This document shows, one piece after another, positions 1-10,026 of a stretch of 64,000 nucleotides of DNA (position 1 is its first letter; each line of letters opens with the position of its first letter). Both the position numbers and the translations under genes were made by a program. The notes beneath the pieces were generated by a model, which worked only from the letters and a program-made list of their open reading frames with translations, was not told where the DNA came from and searched no databases. The DNA is from Lecanicillium sp. G3 (taxonomy: Eukaryota > Ascomycota > Sordariomycetes > Hypocreales > Cordycipitaceae): assembly GCA_037575805.1 (NCBI GenBank), contig JAZHPD010000003.1, positions 806,001 to 870,000 of the forward strand, in the 5' to 3' direction.

Positions 1-834
1 TCCTCGGCCGGGGGATTCGACACGTCGACAACCAACGTATTGGCGGAGACTTCGCAGGATACAATTCGCATCCTCATTGCGCTGGCCCGAGAAACAGACA
101 TCTATCATGCACAGCAACGTACTTTTAATCACTTCCTCGAGACTGCACTCGCATCTTTATTGTTGCTCATGTGCTATGCCGAAGGTGAATACCGAGTTAG
201 CTATTTGCCAGATGTTCTCGCGGCCATGGAACTTGTTCAGCACTTGTCGGTCCACTCTCCGATCACTAGGGCTCTGAAGCAGAAACTCCATCGCGTGCAG
301 AGCATGATCAAAAGCTTCCGTGTGTCGAACAGCACGTCTGCCCAGCAGTCGCCACGGTCCGGATCTGTGGCCGGAGATCAGTATAGGGATGGCAGCATGG
401 GCCGCAGCAGCCATCCTCCCAGTCGGCCCAACGAAACGGTCGGCACGCCCAACGGCAATATTTTGCCCATATCGCTTGCCCCGGTCATGAACGAGCAGCA
501 GCAGCCGAGCCCCGCATCCGGGCCAGTGTTCCCACCACCAGCGGCGCTGGCCGAGATGGCCAGGGGTCCGAACGAGGCCGCAGATGGCGGCACTGGCGTT
601 CTTACCCCCGCTATGACACAGCAACCTTTCCAGATTAGCCAGATGAATACACCTCAGCACTATGACGACGGCTTTGGTGCGGCTAGCATGCACTCCCAAT
701 CGGCGAGCGACTCGACGTCAATGATGGACTTTGTGGCATCGCATGATTTCAGCGAGTTACCAAACGATTTTTTCACATCGCAGTTTCCTGACTTGGGAGA
801 TATTATCAAAGACGAAAACAATTTTCGGTTCTAA
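1..834 (+). CDS. C-terminal part of a fungal-specific transcription factor (partial)
   Basis: The reading frame is open from the left edge to a TAA at 832-834, so the N-terminus, with any zinc cluster, lies outside the window. The first ~100 residues are helical and Leu/Ala-rich, with a stretch (RILIALARETDIYHAQQ) that resembles the end of the fungal_trans middle homology region. After that comes a long low-complexity Ser/Pro/Gln tail and a short acidic-aromatic end (LPNDFFTSQFPDLGDIIKD) that looks like an activation motif. This architecture is usual for Zn2Cys6 regulators. The exact family is not recognisable; an acidic DFF...FPDLGD end made me think of fatty-acid/cutinase regulators, but that is only a guess. 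Confidence 0.6.
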   Translation, partial: SSAGGFDTSTTNVLAETSQDTIRILIALARETDIYHAQQRTFNHFLETALASLLLLMCYAEGEYRVSYLPDVLAAMELVQHLSVHSPITRALKQKLHRVQSMIKSFRVSNSTSAQQSPRSGSVAGDQYRDGSMGRSSHPPSRPNETVGTPNGNILPISLAPVMNEQQQPSPASGPVFPPPAALAEMARGPNEAADGGTGVLTPAMTQQPFQISQMNTPQHYDDGFGAASMHSQSASDSTSMMDFVASHDFSELPNDFFTSQFPDLGDIIKDENNFRF

Positions 835-1993
835 GGGAACTCAGTTGAAATTTGTTATTTTACGTACATCATATCTTTACTGTTTGGGAGCAAGGGTGGA
901 CGACCTTTTATGTACTGTATATGTCTGCGAAGCAGACGGCGCTCATGGGGAATCATCATTATCAGGCACGGTATACCCAACACACACACACACACACACA
1001 CACACAAATATTGCGGCGGAGAACATGTATTTGCTTATTTGCTTCGTTGAATATATAATTCGCCAATGTGTCGAATGTCACTCATGCCAGAACTAGCTGC
1101 TCGAGGTGAGACAGGAGCGGTCAAGATGCGCGTCGAGTCTTTAATAATCAATCAGTGCGAGGTCGTACCAGTAAAAGCCCGACATATTTGCCTCGCTAAT
1201 TTGCGTAATTAGACTCGACAGGGTTTGATGTTGAATTTTATTAGTTTGGTAATGAGTAACGGAGTGGTGATGGAAGATGTTTGGTGGCTTGGCGGCCGAT
1301 GCAGATTGATTGATGGGTACGTACCTTTCGATTGGTGCAGATGGGCCGATTTGTGCAAGTAGTGCAAGAAATTTGTGCAGAGCTGTCAGACCAATCAATG
1401 ACGCTGCAATTACAGCGCCGTTGAGGCCCATGTACCTATTAGGTACGAGTAATTCCCGCACGTCATCCCTGTCAGCAAAGTCGCGGCAAGTACCCAATGA
1501 AGCCTCCGGTCCGGACAAAATCTCGTCTCAGCAGACACAGTACAGCAGCTCATACTTCAGCGTTCTGATTTCCTCTATTATTCGACAAATTAATCTCACA
1601 ATACATTCAACGGTTAACAGTCTCCAATGCAACTTTTTACATCAGCCTCATCATCCAATTGCAGCGCTCACTTTTGACAATCGCCCCTCCCATCTCACCA
1701 GACAGCACGCACACCACCCAATCTCGAACCAGGCGCCCCGCCAAATCGACTCATAGCCTCCGGCTCCGGCGCTCTATGCGCGCAGACACATGAAAAATAC
1801 AGGCACCTCTTGTTACCACTGACAGCTTCTGCTTCTTGGCAGCCAAACAAATTTCTTCGTCCCATACAAACAGACTGTCGAAGCAAAGAAAGACAACATA
1901 GTTTTGCACCACCATACGCTATTTGTCAACCAGTCTCCAATACCCTCAGCTTTTTTTTTTTTTTCTGCTTTTTTACGTATACCCTTTTGCACA
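835..1993. other. Intergenic: 3' region of the factor and 5' leader of DAHP synthase
   Basis: No gene seen. It holds a CA microsatellite, a T13-14 tract at 1951-1964 shortly before the aro3 start, and a CT-rich leader. Short ORFs here lack codon structure or splice partners. Confidence 0.5.
980..1006. repeat. (CA)n microsatellite
   Basis: About thirteen uninterrupted CA units are visible in the 3' flank of the partial transcription-factor gene. Confidence 0.9.
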
Positions 1994-3353
1994 ATGTCGG
2001 TACGTGAATAGAGCTTCGCAGCCCTACCCCGCGGTGTGTTCAAACTCAGTAATTTGGCGGGGTGACTAACTGTTGCGGGCTTTTTCGCGATGCAGTTCTT
2101 CATTGAAAACAAAAATGTTGGCAACAAAGCCGATTCCGAAGACTGGAGAAGTGAGTACATCCTCCATTCTGTCTTCTCTGCCGTAATGGCTTCGACCGGC
2201 GAAGCGCAAATGTACTGACCCGACGCCCACCGCCCAGTTCGCGGCTACAACCCTTTGACTCCCCCCGACCTGCTCCAGCACGAGATCCCCCAGACGGCCG
2301 AGTCGAAAAAGACTGTCCTCGACTCCCGCAATGCCGCCGTCGCCGTCGTCAACGGCACCGACGAGCGCAACCGCCTGCTCGTCGTCGTCGGCCCCTGCTC
2401 CATCCACGACCCCGCGGCCGCCCTCGCCTACTGCGACCTCCTCCTCGAGGCCAAGGAGAAGCACAAGGACGAGCTTCTCATCGTCATGCGCTCGTACCTC
2501 GAGAAGCCCCGCACCACCGTCGGCTGGAAGGGTCTGATCAACGACCCGGATATCGACGGCAGCTTCAAGATCAACAAGGGTCTGCGCCTCGCGCGCCAGC
2601 TCTTCGTCGACCTCACCTCCAAGGGCATGCCCATTGCCAGCGAGATGCTTGACACCATCTCCCCTCAGTTCCTCGCCGATCTGCTCTCCGTTGGCGCCAT
2701 CGGCGCCCGCACCACCGAGAGCCAGCTGCACCGCGAGCTGTCCAGCGGCCTGAGTTTCCCCGTCGGCTTCAAGAACGGCACCGACGGCTCGCTTGGCGTT
2801 GCCATTGATGCTATTGGCGCCGCCAAGCACCCTCATCAGTTCCTCTCTGTTACCAAGCCCGGTGTTGTCGCCATTGTCGGCACCACCGGTAACAATGACT
2901 GCTTCACTATCCTGCGCGGTGGCACCAAGGGCACCAACTACGACGCCGCCAGCATCGCCGAGGCCAAGGCAGCCCTCAGCAAGAAGGGCGTCAACGAGCG
3001 TCTCATGGTTGACTGCAGCCACGGCAACTCACTCAAGGACCACAAGAACCAGCCCAAGGTCGCCGCCGTTGTTGCCGAGCAGATCGCCAAGGGCGAGAAC
3101 TCCATCATGGGTGTCATGATTGAGAGCAACCACCACGAGGGTACGTCACACAGCCATCCATTCTATTTTTAGCATTATTTTTCTAACATACTGTATAGGT
3201 AATCAAAAGGTCCCCGCCGAGGGCAAGTCTGCGCTCAAGTACGGCGTTAGCATCACGGATGCCTGCATCAGCTGGGATGACACCGTCAGCGTTCTCGACA
3301 CTCTTGCCGACGCTGTCAAGCAACGTCGCAACGCCTCCAATGGCTCCGCTTAG
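1994..3353 (+). CDS. aro3: 3-deoxy-D-arabino-heptulosonate-7-phosphate synthase, Aro3 type
   Basis: Catalyses condensation of phosphoenolpyruvate and erythrose-4-phosphate, the first step of the shikimate pathway. My model has four exons: 1994-1999, 2096-2150, 2238-3140 and 3199-3353. All introns are GT-AG and join in frame to give 372 residues, close to the 370 of yeast Aro3. The first exon encodes only Met-Ser; the second gives FFIENKNVGNKADSEDWR, and joining to exon 3 restores DWRIRGYNPLTPPDLLQHE, a very Aro3-like N-terminus. Visible class I motifs are GPCSIHD, EKPRTTVGWKG, GARTTESQ, LRGGTKGTNYD and PAEGKSALKYGVS. Yeast Aro3 is feedback-inhibited by phenylalanine (family knowledge); regulation here is not visible. 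The last intron (3141-3198) has a good branch point (TTCTAACA) near its acceptor. Confidence 0.95.
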
Positions 3354-3972
3354 ATTTTCTTTTTGTAGTTTTGGGCATTTATAACGTATTTCATGAATGA
3401 TTTGGGGGTTTACGGAGAAAACCAGCGATTGCAGACGCCCATGGGAGGAGAAAAGTTCTTTGATTGGGTAGATTTCACGACAGAAAAGTGTTTTTTCCAT
3501 AAAATTGATTCAAACATACTAAGAACGAAAGTACTAAAAGTGTGACGTGAATTTGCAGTGTCTTGCAGTCAATAATTGCTGTTACCCAAATGTTGGACAA
3601 GGTTTTAGCCTGGTCCGGCTGGAGTTACAGTGGCCCGCCGCCCTCGCCAGCCAGCAAAATTGGACCAATCGACGCCCGCCTCGCAACACCTGTAGCTGTC
3701 GCAGCAAACACGATCCCGAAGGGAATCTCGCAGCCCCCTTGCTGCCACATCAACTTGTCAGCTTTTCATCCATCACCACCGCATCCGGGCATTGACCCCT
3801 CGACAACCACACAACACACATCTTATCGCCTCAGTGTGCGCGTCTCATTTCCATCGTCGCGCCCGCGCAATTTTGCCGCCAGGCCGAGCCGATACGAGCC
3901 GGTGCGAGAGACCGGCCGAAAAGCAGCCCGTCGCCCTCCCCCATCGCGGCCTTCAATTCACGACCTGCAGCC
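3354..3972. other. Intergenic between aro3 and the C2H2 gene
   Basis: aro3 3' UTR followed by a GC-rich, CA/CT-rich probable leader of the next gene (about 3780-3972). ORFs here are chance frames in GC-rich leader sequence. Confidence 0.5.
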
Positions 3973-5171
3973 ATGGCTCCCAGCTACTCGCCCCCCGAAT
4001 CTCCTCTCTCGTCGGTTCGGTCCTCGGACCACTCTGATGACGAGAGCCACGACGTTGATGACGCTGGCTCACGCCCGTCGAAGCGCATCAAGGTCGATGC
4101 TGCGTCGCGGGCGTCGCGCGCATCCTCCACGGCCGTCCACGACATCGATCACGATCACGACCACGTCCCAGAGCCAGACCCTCTCGAGGGAATGTCGGAC
4201 GTGTCGTCGGACACGTCCGGAGATATCCCCAGCTCGCCCATCAACGCGAGGCTGGAGGAGGACGACTTCCAGGACCAGGTCAGTATTTGCGACTGGGACG
4301 GATGCGATGCCGGCGACCAGGGCAACATGGACAAGCTGGTCGAACACATTCACAACTCGCACATCGAGAACCGTCAAAAAAAGTACACTTGCGAGTGGAA
4401 GAGCTGCAACCGTAAGGGCATGACACACGCCAGCGGCTACGCGCTCAAGGCACACATGCGCAGCCACACAAGAGAAAAACCTTTCTACTGCTACCTCCCT
4501 GGTACGTTTCATGCCTCATCGCCGTCGATGTCTTTCTAACCATTTCTTCTTCAGAATGCGACCGATCGTTCACGAGATCGGATGCCCTAGCTAAACACAT
4601 GCGAACCGTCCACGAGACCGAGGCTCTTCGCCCGTCGGACCCCGTCCCCAAGTCGATGCAGGCTGGCCCGCCTGGCAAATCGAACAAGCTAAAGATCATC
4701 ATCAAGACACCGCAGTCGCACGGAAACGGCAACGGCGATGGTCTGGACGAGGGCCACGGCGAAGACGGCCACTCAGACTACTTTACAGCCCTGACCAGCG
4801 AGCTCTTCACTGCCGACGAACTCGCCTACTCGGTCGACGAGCTGTACCGTAAGTGCTTCTGGGAGGCCAAGTGGGCGGACGAAGTGGGTGAGACGCTTCG
4901 ACGCGAGTGCGCTGAGTGGGAGGAGGTGTACTACAAGGAGTGGCTGGAGAAAGAGACGCTCCTTTCGCAGGTCATCAAGAGCGAGGTCGATTGGCACGAG
5001 CGCCGGCAAGCGATCCTGACGGGGTCGGCCGACGTGCAGATTAGCAATGGCAACGGCGCAGTTGCCGGCGGCGACGACGCCGGAAAGACGGAGAAGCAGG
5101 AGAACGGCGTTAAGGAGGCTGTCAGCGAGCAGCCCGAGAGCGCCCCCAAGGCGGCTGAGGTGGCGGCGTAG
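3973..5171 (+). CDS. Three-finger C2H2 (GLI/Krueppel-type) nuclear protein, possibly INO80 subunit Iec1
   Basis: Two exons, 3973-4501 and 4555-5171, give 381 residues. The intron splits codon GAA inside the third finger, and splicing restores YCYLPECDRSFTRSDALAKH. Finger 1 (CDWDGC...HIHNSH), finger 2 (CEWKSC...HMRSH) and finger 3 (C..C...H...H) lie at about residues 105-205, with GLI-like spacing. The first 100 residues are acidic/Ser-rich with a basic RPSKRIKVD nuclear-localisation-like motif. After the fingers come KLKIIIKTPQS and a helical acidic region of about 100 residues (ADELAYSVDELYRKCFWEAKW, then charged helices). Fission-yeast Iec1 of the INO80 chromatin remodeller is a C2H2 protein of this kind, and I favour that assignment. 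A stand-alone transcription factor remains possible. Confidence 0.7.
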
Positions 5172-6026
5172 GAGCCGAATAACCCGCACGCGCGGCAGAC
5201 GCGGTCTATGTCGGGCCTGCCACGTGTGAACTGGATGTCGTCTGTGGCTCAGAGAATATTTGGAGGCTACCGGGGGCGCAATCCATGACCCGGCAGACAC
5301 GAAGGAGGATAGACTACAGAAAAAACAGTGAAAGAATGGGATGGAAAGCAGGGGATGCTGGGAGTTTTGGGGGTATGGCATATTACCATGGGCTATTTTC
5401 TTTTTTTTTTCTTTTTTTTTTAAATGTATACAGTATACGGTGTTTGTATCGCATAGCTTCCTGATTAATGCTATTCAATCATAAATCGAATTTGCCTATG
5501 AATTCACCAGCAAAGACTTGATGTGCCGCTGATTTCATTTCCCCAGCGTTTCTGCGTTATCAGTCCACAAAAGCGCGCGCTGTGCTAACCTGAGCACGGG
5601 GACACGGCGCCGTGGCCCTGGTCCGACTTCGCTGGCGGCGGGGTTCCATTTCTAATCGCCCGCCCGTCATTGCGCGGGGCCACTTTGGAAATTCCGCCAC
5701 TTAGTCAAGGCGAACCATCGTTTTCTTTTCTACATGTGCCAGTGTCCCGTCCCTTTCGCTTTCTTTCCTTTCGACACCTTCGCTTGCTTTATGATGACGA
5801 TTTATTGAATCTACTGAACCAAACGACTCCCACATTACGAATATACATCATCGAGACGTCGCATTCTACTGCCTGCGACGACTCTTCCACTTCCGGCAAA
5901 AGGAGAACCCTTCGGGGTTGGATAGCCGGTTTCCCGATCACACGATATCCGACCACACGACCAAATATAACAAGTCGCACATAGCACAGGCTCGCGGAGG
6001 CAGACACTCTCCGTCCTCCGGCAAAA
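5172..6026. other. Intergenic between the C2H2 gene and nar1
   Basis: 3' UTR with an interrupted poly-T tract around 5397-5421, then probable promoter and CT-rich leader of nar1 (about 5700-6026). No gene seen. Confidence 0.5.
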
Positions 6027-7835
6027 ATGAGCGCCATCCTTTCCACCGAAGACCTCAACGACTTCATCGCCCCGGGCGTCGCGTGCATCAAGCCGATCGA
6101 GACGCTCCCCGCCGCGCCCGACCCGGACCCCAACGCCGTCAACGAGACCGAGGTCATCCTCGACGGCGACAGCCGCTCCGCGTCCGCGAACGCCCCCGCG
6201 AACGCCGCCCCCGCGGAAATCTCCCTCACAGACTGCCTCGCGTGCTCCGGCTGCGTCACCTCGGCCGAGGCCGTGCTCGTCAGCCTGCAGTCCCACGCCG
6301 AGGTCCTCTCGACGCTCGACGCCGCGCCCTCGCTGCGGGTCGTCGGGCCGGACCCCGCGACGGGGCGGTACAAGGTCGAGGGCCTGGAGGACGAGGACGC
6401 GAAGCTGCTCGTCGCGAGCGTGAGCCCGCAGACGCGGGCGAACCTCGCGGCGGCGTGCGGGCCGGGCGTGGGCGAGGCGCAGGCCGGCGTCATGCTGGAG
6501 AACCTGCTGCTGTCGCGCGGCGCGGGGCTCGCAGCCGGCGGCAGGCACGGGAACGGATTCACGTGGGTGGTGGACACGAACACGGCGCGGGAGATGACGC
6601 ACGTCCTCAGCGCGGAGGAGGTCCTTGGCGATAGTACCGGGACGCGGGCGCAGGCGCCGTCCAAGCCCATCCTCGCATCTTCGTGCCCCGGCTGGGTGTG
6701 CTACGCAGAAAAGACGCACCCGCACGTCCTGCCGCATCTGTCCAGAGTCAAGTCGCCGCAGGCGCTCATGGGCACGCTGCTCAAGACGAGCCTCAGTCGA
6801 GTGCTGGGCATCCCGCCCAGCCGCATCTGGCACCTCGCGGTGATGCCGTGCTTCGACAAAAAGCTCGAGGCCAGTCGCGAGGAGCTCACCGACGAGGTGT
6901 GGGCGCGGTCGGGCCTGCCTGGCCGCGGCGTGCGGGACGTCGACTGCGTCATCACGAGCAAGGAGGTGCTCATGCTCGCGGAGAGCAGAGGCATGGACTT
7001 CTTCAAGCTACCGCGGGAGTCTGACCCCGCCGCCGCCATGATACCCTTCCCCGACCCTACACTACAAAAATTCCTATTCCGTACCGACATCCAGCAACCC
7101 ACTTCCTCCTCCTCATCATCGTCCTCGCTAAAGACGCCCCTCGCTGCCGGCTCCTCAGGCGGCCTCCTCTACCACATCCTGCAAAGCCGCGCCGCGCAGA
7201 CCCCCGGCGCCGAGATCCAAGTCATCAAAGGCCGCAACGCCGACGTAGTCGAGTATCTCGTCACGCTCGGCGGCGAGCCCATCTTCAAGGCCGCGCGCTA
7301 CTACGGCTTCCGGAACATCCAGAACCTCGTCCGCCGCCTGAAGCCCGCGCGGCCGTCCCGCATGCCCGGCGGCAAGCCATTTGGCAGCGCGCGCCGCCCG
7401 ACGGCGAACGGCAAGTCCTCGTCCTCGCTCGAGTACGGCTACGTCGAGGTCATGGCGTGCCCGGGCGGCTGCACCAACGGCGGCGGGCAGATCAAGGTCG
7501 ACGACGCCGTGGTCATGGAGCGCAAGAGCCTGACGGGCAAGCCCGGCCCGCAGGAGCAGAAGGCGTGGCTGGCGGAGGTGGACGAGGCGTATTTCTCGGG
7601 CGACGAGGCTGCTGTCGAAGACGGCACGCCTGCTACCGCTGCGGGCGACGACGTGGTGCTCGGCATCTCGCACAATTATATTAATGATACCCTGGCATAC
7701 TGGTCGCAGACGACCGGCATCGACTTACATAGACTGGCGTTCACGACGTTCCGCGAGGTCATCAGCGACGTGGGCAAGGCCACCGACGGCGAGCGCGTGG
7801 TGCAGCTCGCGGGCAAGATTGGCGGCGGGTGGTGA
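6027..7835 (+). CDS. nar1: Cytosolic Fe-S cluster assembly factor Nar1
   Basis: Iron-only-hydrogenase-like protein of the cytosolic iron-sulfur assembly (CIA) machinery; it hands [4Fe-4S] clusters from the Nbp35/Cfd1 scaffold to the targeting complex. Intronless, 602 residues, starting at the ATG of MSAILSTEDLNDFIAPG, the conserved Nar1 N-terminus. N-terminal cluster ligands are visible as C20 (GVACIKP) and the CLACSGC group near residue 70. The H-cluster-like ligands are in SSCPGWVCYAEK, AVMPCFDKKLEASREE and the C-terminal MACPGGCTNGGGQI. It is longer than yeast Nar1 (about 490) because of Ala/Gly/Ser-rich insertions, for example a Ser run near residue 360 and a basic stretch near 440. Codon use is extremely GC-rich, so long antisense ORFs here are shadows. 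Confidence 0.95.
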   Translation: MSAILSTEDLNDFIAPGVACIKPIETLPAAPDPDPNAVNETEVILDGDSRSASANAPANAAPAEISLTDCLACSGCVTSAEAVLVSLQSHAEVLSTLDAAPSLRVVGPDPATGRYKVEGLEDEDAKLLVASVSPQTRANLAAACGPGVGEAQAGVMLENLLLSRGAGLAAGGRHGNGFTWVVDTNTAREMTHVLSAEEVLGDSTGTRAQAPSKPILASSCPGWVCYAEKTHPHVLPHLSRVKSPQALMGTLLKTSLSRVLGIPPSRIWHLAVMPCFDKKLEASREELTDEVWARSGLPGRGVRDVDCVITSKEVLMLAESRGMDFFKLPRESDPAAAMIPFPDPTLQKFLFRTDIQQPTSSSSSSSSLKTPLAAGSSGGLLYHILQSRAAQTPGAEIQVIKGRNADVVEYLVTLGGEPIFKAARYYGFRNIQNLVRRLKPARPSRMPGGKPFGSARRPTANGKSSSSLEYGYVEVMACPGGCTNGGGQIKVDDAVVMERKSLTGKPGPQEQKAWLAEVDEAYFSGDEAAVEDGTPATAAGDDVVLGISHNYINDTLAYWSQTTGIDLHRLAFTTFREVISDVGKATDGERVVQLAGKIGGGW

Positions 7836-7976
7836 GGGGAGGAAATTATAAAAACCATGTATATAGCGGAAATAGAGATGGCATATATTTACAGGCTTCT
7901 TTTCTTTCATTTCGTCATAGAAGCAACAAACGGCGGCAAATAGCCACAGATAGCTACGAACAGCTGCAAACAGAAA

Positions 7977-8963
7977 TCAAGCTTCCTTTGCGCCGCGGCG
8001 CGCGAACCCGAATCCTCCCCTTCCTGTGCCATCTGGCCCGCGCGGCGTGCGAATCGGCGCGCCCTCGTCCCTGTTCTGTAGCCTCACACCGCCACTGCCA
8101 TTGCCGTTGCCGTTCCCGCCGTCTCGTCTCCCCGCGTCCGGTTTTGGTGAGTAATTGGGATCGTACAGCTTTCCCTGTTGCTGCTGTTGTTGATTCTGCT
8201 GCTGATGCTGTGGTGATGCCGGTGCACGGCGGCCGTCAAACGAAGGCCGGGCATTATCCAGACCTCCCCTGCCACCACCGCCGCGACCCCGTCCCCCTCT
8301 CCCATACTGCTGCTGCTGCTGCTGCTGCTGGGGCCGTGACTCCGGCCGCGGCGGCGTCGTCGTGCCGCCCGCCGAGTGACTGTACCCCGGCGACGAGCCG
8401 CGCGACGACGGCGCGGACTCGCCGAAGATCTTGGCGCGCGCCTCGTCGTACTTGCGCTGCTTCTCCTCGCGCTCGCGCTTCTGCTTGGCGCGGACCTCCT
8501 CGGGGCTCAGCTGGACCTCCTTCTTCGAGGCGCTGCCGTCGCCGTCGTCGTCGGAGCCGTCGCCGTCGCGGAGGGTGAGGCGGGCCATGGCGCCGGAGCC
8601 GTCGGCGGCGCGCTTGGCGATGACGGGCTTGCGGCTGAGGACCTTGACCTGCGGCCTGAACGCGGCGGTGGCGGGCACGGTGCTGCTGGCCTCGACGTAG
8701 TGGAACGTCTGGTTGGATTCACTAACGGGGGGGCCAATCTTGTCAGTCGATTTTTTTCAGGCATGCGTGTATGCGGAGAACGGGGTGCGTTACGCTGATT
8801 CCCAGAGCTTGCGATTGGACTCGGCATGCTCGGCGAGGAGCTCGGCTCTGGTGAGGACCGGCGCGGGCGTGGGATTCTGTGCCTCTTCCTTGGCTGCGCG
8901 GTCGGCCTGGACCTCCCAGTCGTCCTCCCAGGCGTCGGGAACGACAACCGTCTTTTTGCCCAT
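7977..8963 (-). CDS. SUZ-domain RNA-binding protein
   Basis: Two exons on the minus strand, 8963-8794 and 8721-7977, give 304 residues. The protein starts MGKKTVVVPDAWEDDWE; splicing joins GC|T and continues ESNQTFHYVEASSTVP. The central charged segment EEVRAKQKREREEKQRKYDE followed by ARAKIFGES is a clear SUZ domain (about residues 150-185). The C-terminus has a SUZ-C-like motif (RTPRGPDGTGRGGFGFARR). Between them is a Gln-rich, RGG-rich disordered region (CAG/CTG run near 8309-8330). SUZ domains bind RNA and are found in R3H and SZRD1-type proteins; this looks like the fungal SZRD1-type protein without R3H. A role in mRNA metabolism is inferred. The stop lies 141 bases from the convergent nar1 stop. 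Confidence 0.85.
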
Positions 8964-9721
8964 GATGCTGATGTTTGTCTATATCTCCCTCGCCTTTAAT
9001 TTCAGGAGTTCAGCCCTAAATAATTGGCGAAAAAAAACAAGAAGGGCCTGGATGCTGTTGGTACGTGATCAGATTGCTGCCAGCCGGGTATCAGAAAAAC
9101 GCTGCGAAATCCGTCAAGGGAGCGACACGTCGTCGCCTCTCGCAGGGTGCAAAGTTTCAAGGCGCGCCAGACGACAGGAACCCCTCCCGAAGGCGTCAAC
9201 GCATCGATATCGGCAGTGTGTCGGTGCTGTGGTCCTCGGCTGCGTGGTCGTGAGACATGTATAGCGTGCACCTCTGGCAGGTTCCCGCGTTTTGGGGGGG
9301 GGGCTCGGGAAGAAGAAGGATGTTCGACGAAGCACCGCGGTTTTGGTGGTTCTACGATGGCGGGGTTTTGTGTGTGTGTGCGCCGCCGCCGGGCGCGCCG
9401 CCGGGTTTCGAAAGTTGGCTGCTAGTGGTGGTGGGGCAGTTCAGCGCAGTCGGCGCAGTTCAGTTCAGTCAGTCAGTCAGTCAGTCCGCTGCGCTGCCGT
9501 AGCTGTGACTGACTGTACTGTAGCGGGCGCTAGTTACCCGCCGCCGAGCTCAGTTCCCTCTTGTGCCAAGTTGCCACCCGTGAAGTAGCGATACGCGACG
9601 AACAAAATACGCGGCGGCCCCTCGACAGGCCGCTCTCTCCTGCCTTTTCCTTTCTCAGTATATATACTTTGAGCGCAACGCCCTCGACGAGCGGCGGGTT
9701 TGAGCATAATAGCAGGAAAAC
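8964..9721. promoter_or_regulatory. Divergent intergenic region between SUZ gene and 80-residue gene
   Basis: A 758-base region lies between two divergently read starts, so it must hold both promoters. It contains a CAGT tetranucleotide run, a G8 tract at 9294-9301 and a TATA-like stretch (TATATAC at 9660-9666) about 55 bases before the plus-strand ATG. No gene seen inside. Confidence 0.5.
9467..9486. repeat. (CAGT)n tetranucleotide repeat
   Basis: Five near-perfect CAGT/TCAG units in the divergent promoter region. Confidence 0.8.
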
Positions 9722-10026
9722 ATGGCGGACTCTTCACCGATGGCGCCGGCCAAGTCGAACGCGAAGCGGCAAAAGGACGAGAAGGATTTCCTCAAAGCGA
9801 GGCTTGCCGATGCGGCGTTTAACCCTAGTAAGTATACATGCAACTGCTCATTCAAACGACAGACTGAAGCTGACTGTGAGCTCTGATAGACCGCTACCCT
9901 GATCCTCTAGAGGCGCGTCCGTCGCCGGACCCGAAAGTCAAGTCGCCGGAGGGCATCACGGCGGGAATGACGAAGCGCTGGCTCGACATGATCCGGGAGG
10001 CAAGAGCAGAATCAGTTTCAGCATAG
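9722..10026 (+). CDS. Small conserved-looking protein of 80 residues, unknown function
   Basis: Two exons, 9722-9827 and 9890-10026, joined by a canonical GTAAGT...TAG intron that splits AAC. The protein begins MADSSPMAPAKSNAKRQKDE, continues with a helical basic/acidic part (KDFLKARLADAAFNPNRYPD) and ends with ITAGMTKRWLDMIREARAES. It has no signal peptide, membrane segment or known motif. The small size, good splice sites and strong codon structure make it a believable gene. A soluble nuclear or mitochondrial small subunit is possible, but I do not recognise the family. Confidence 0.7.

Noticed and set aside
5835..6833. Long antisense frame over nar1 (332 codons)
   Set aside because: Shadow of the very GC-rich nar1 coding strand; no family resemblance and Arg/Gly/Ala composition typical of an antisense frame.
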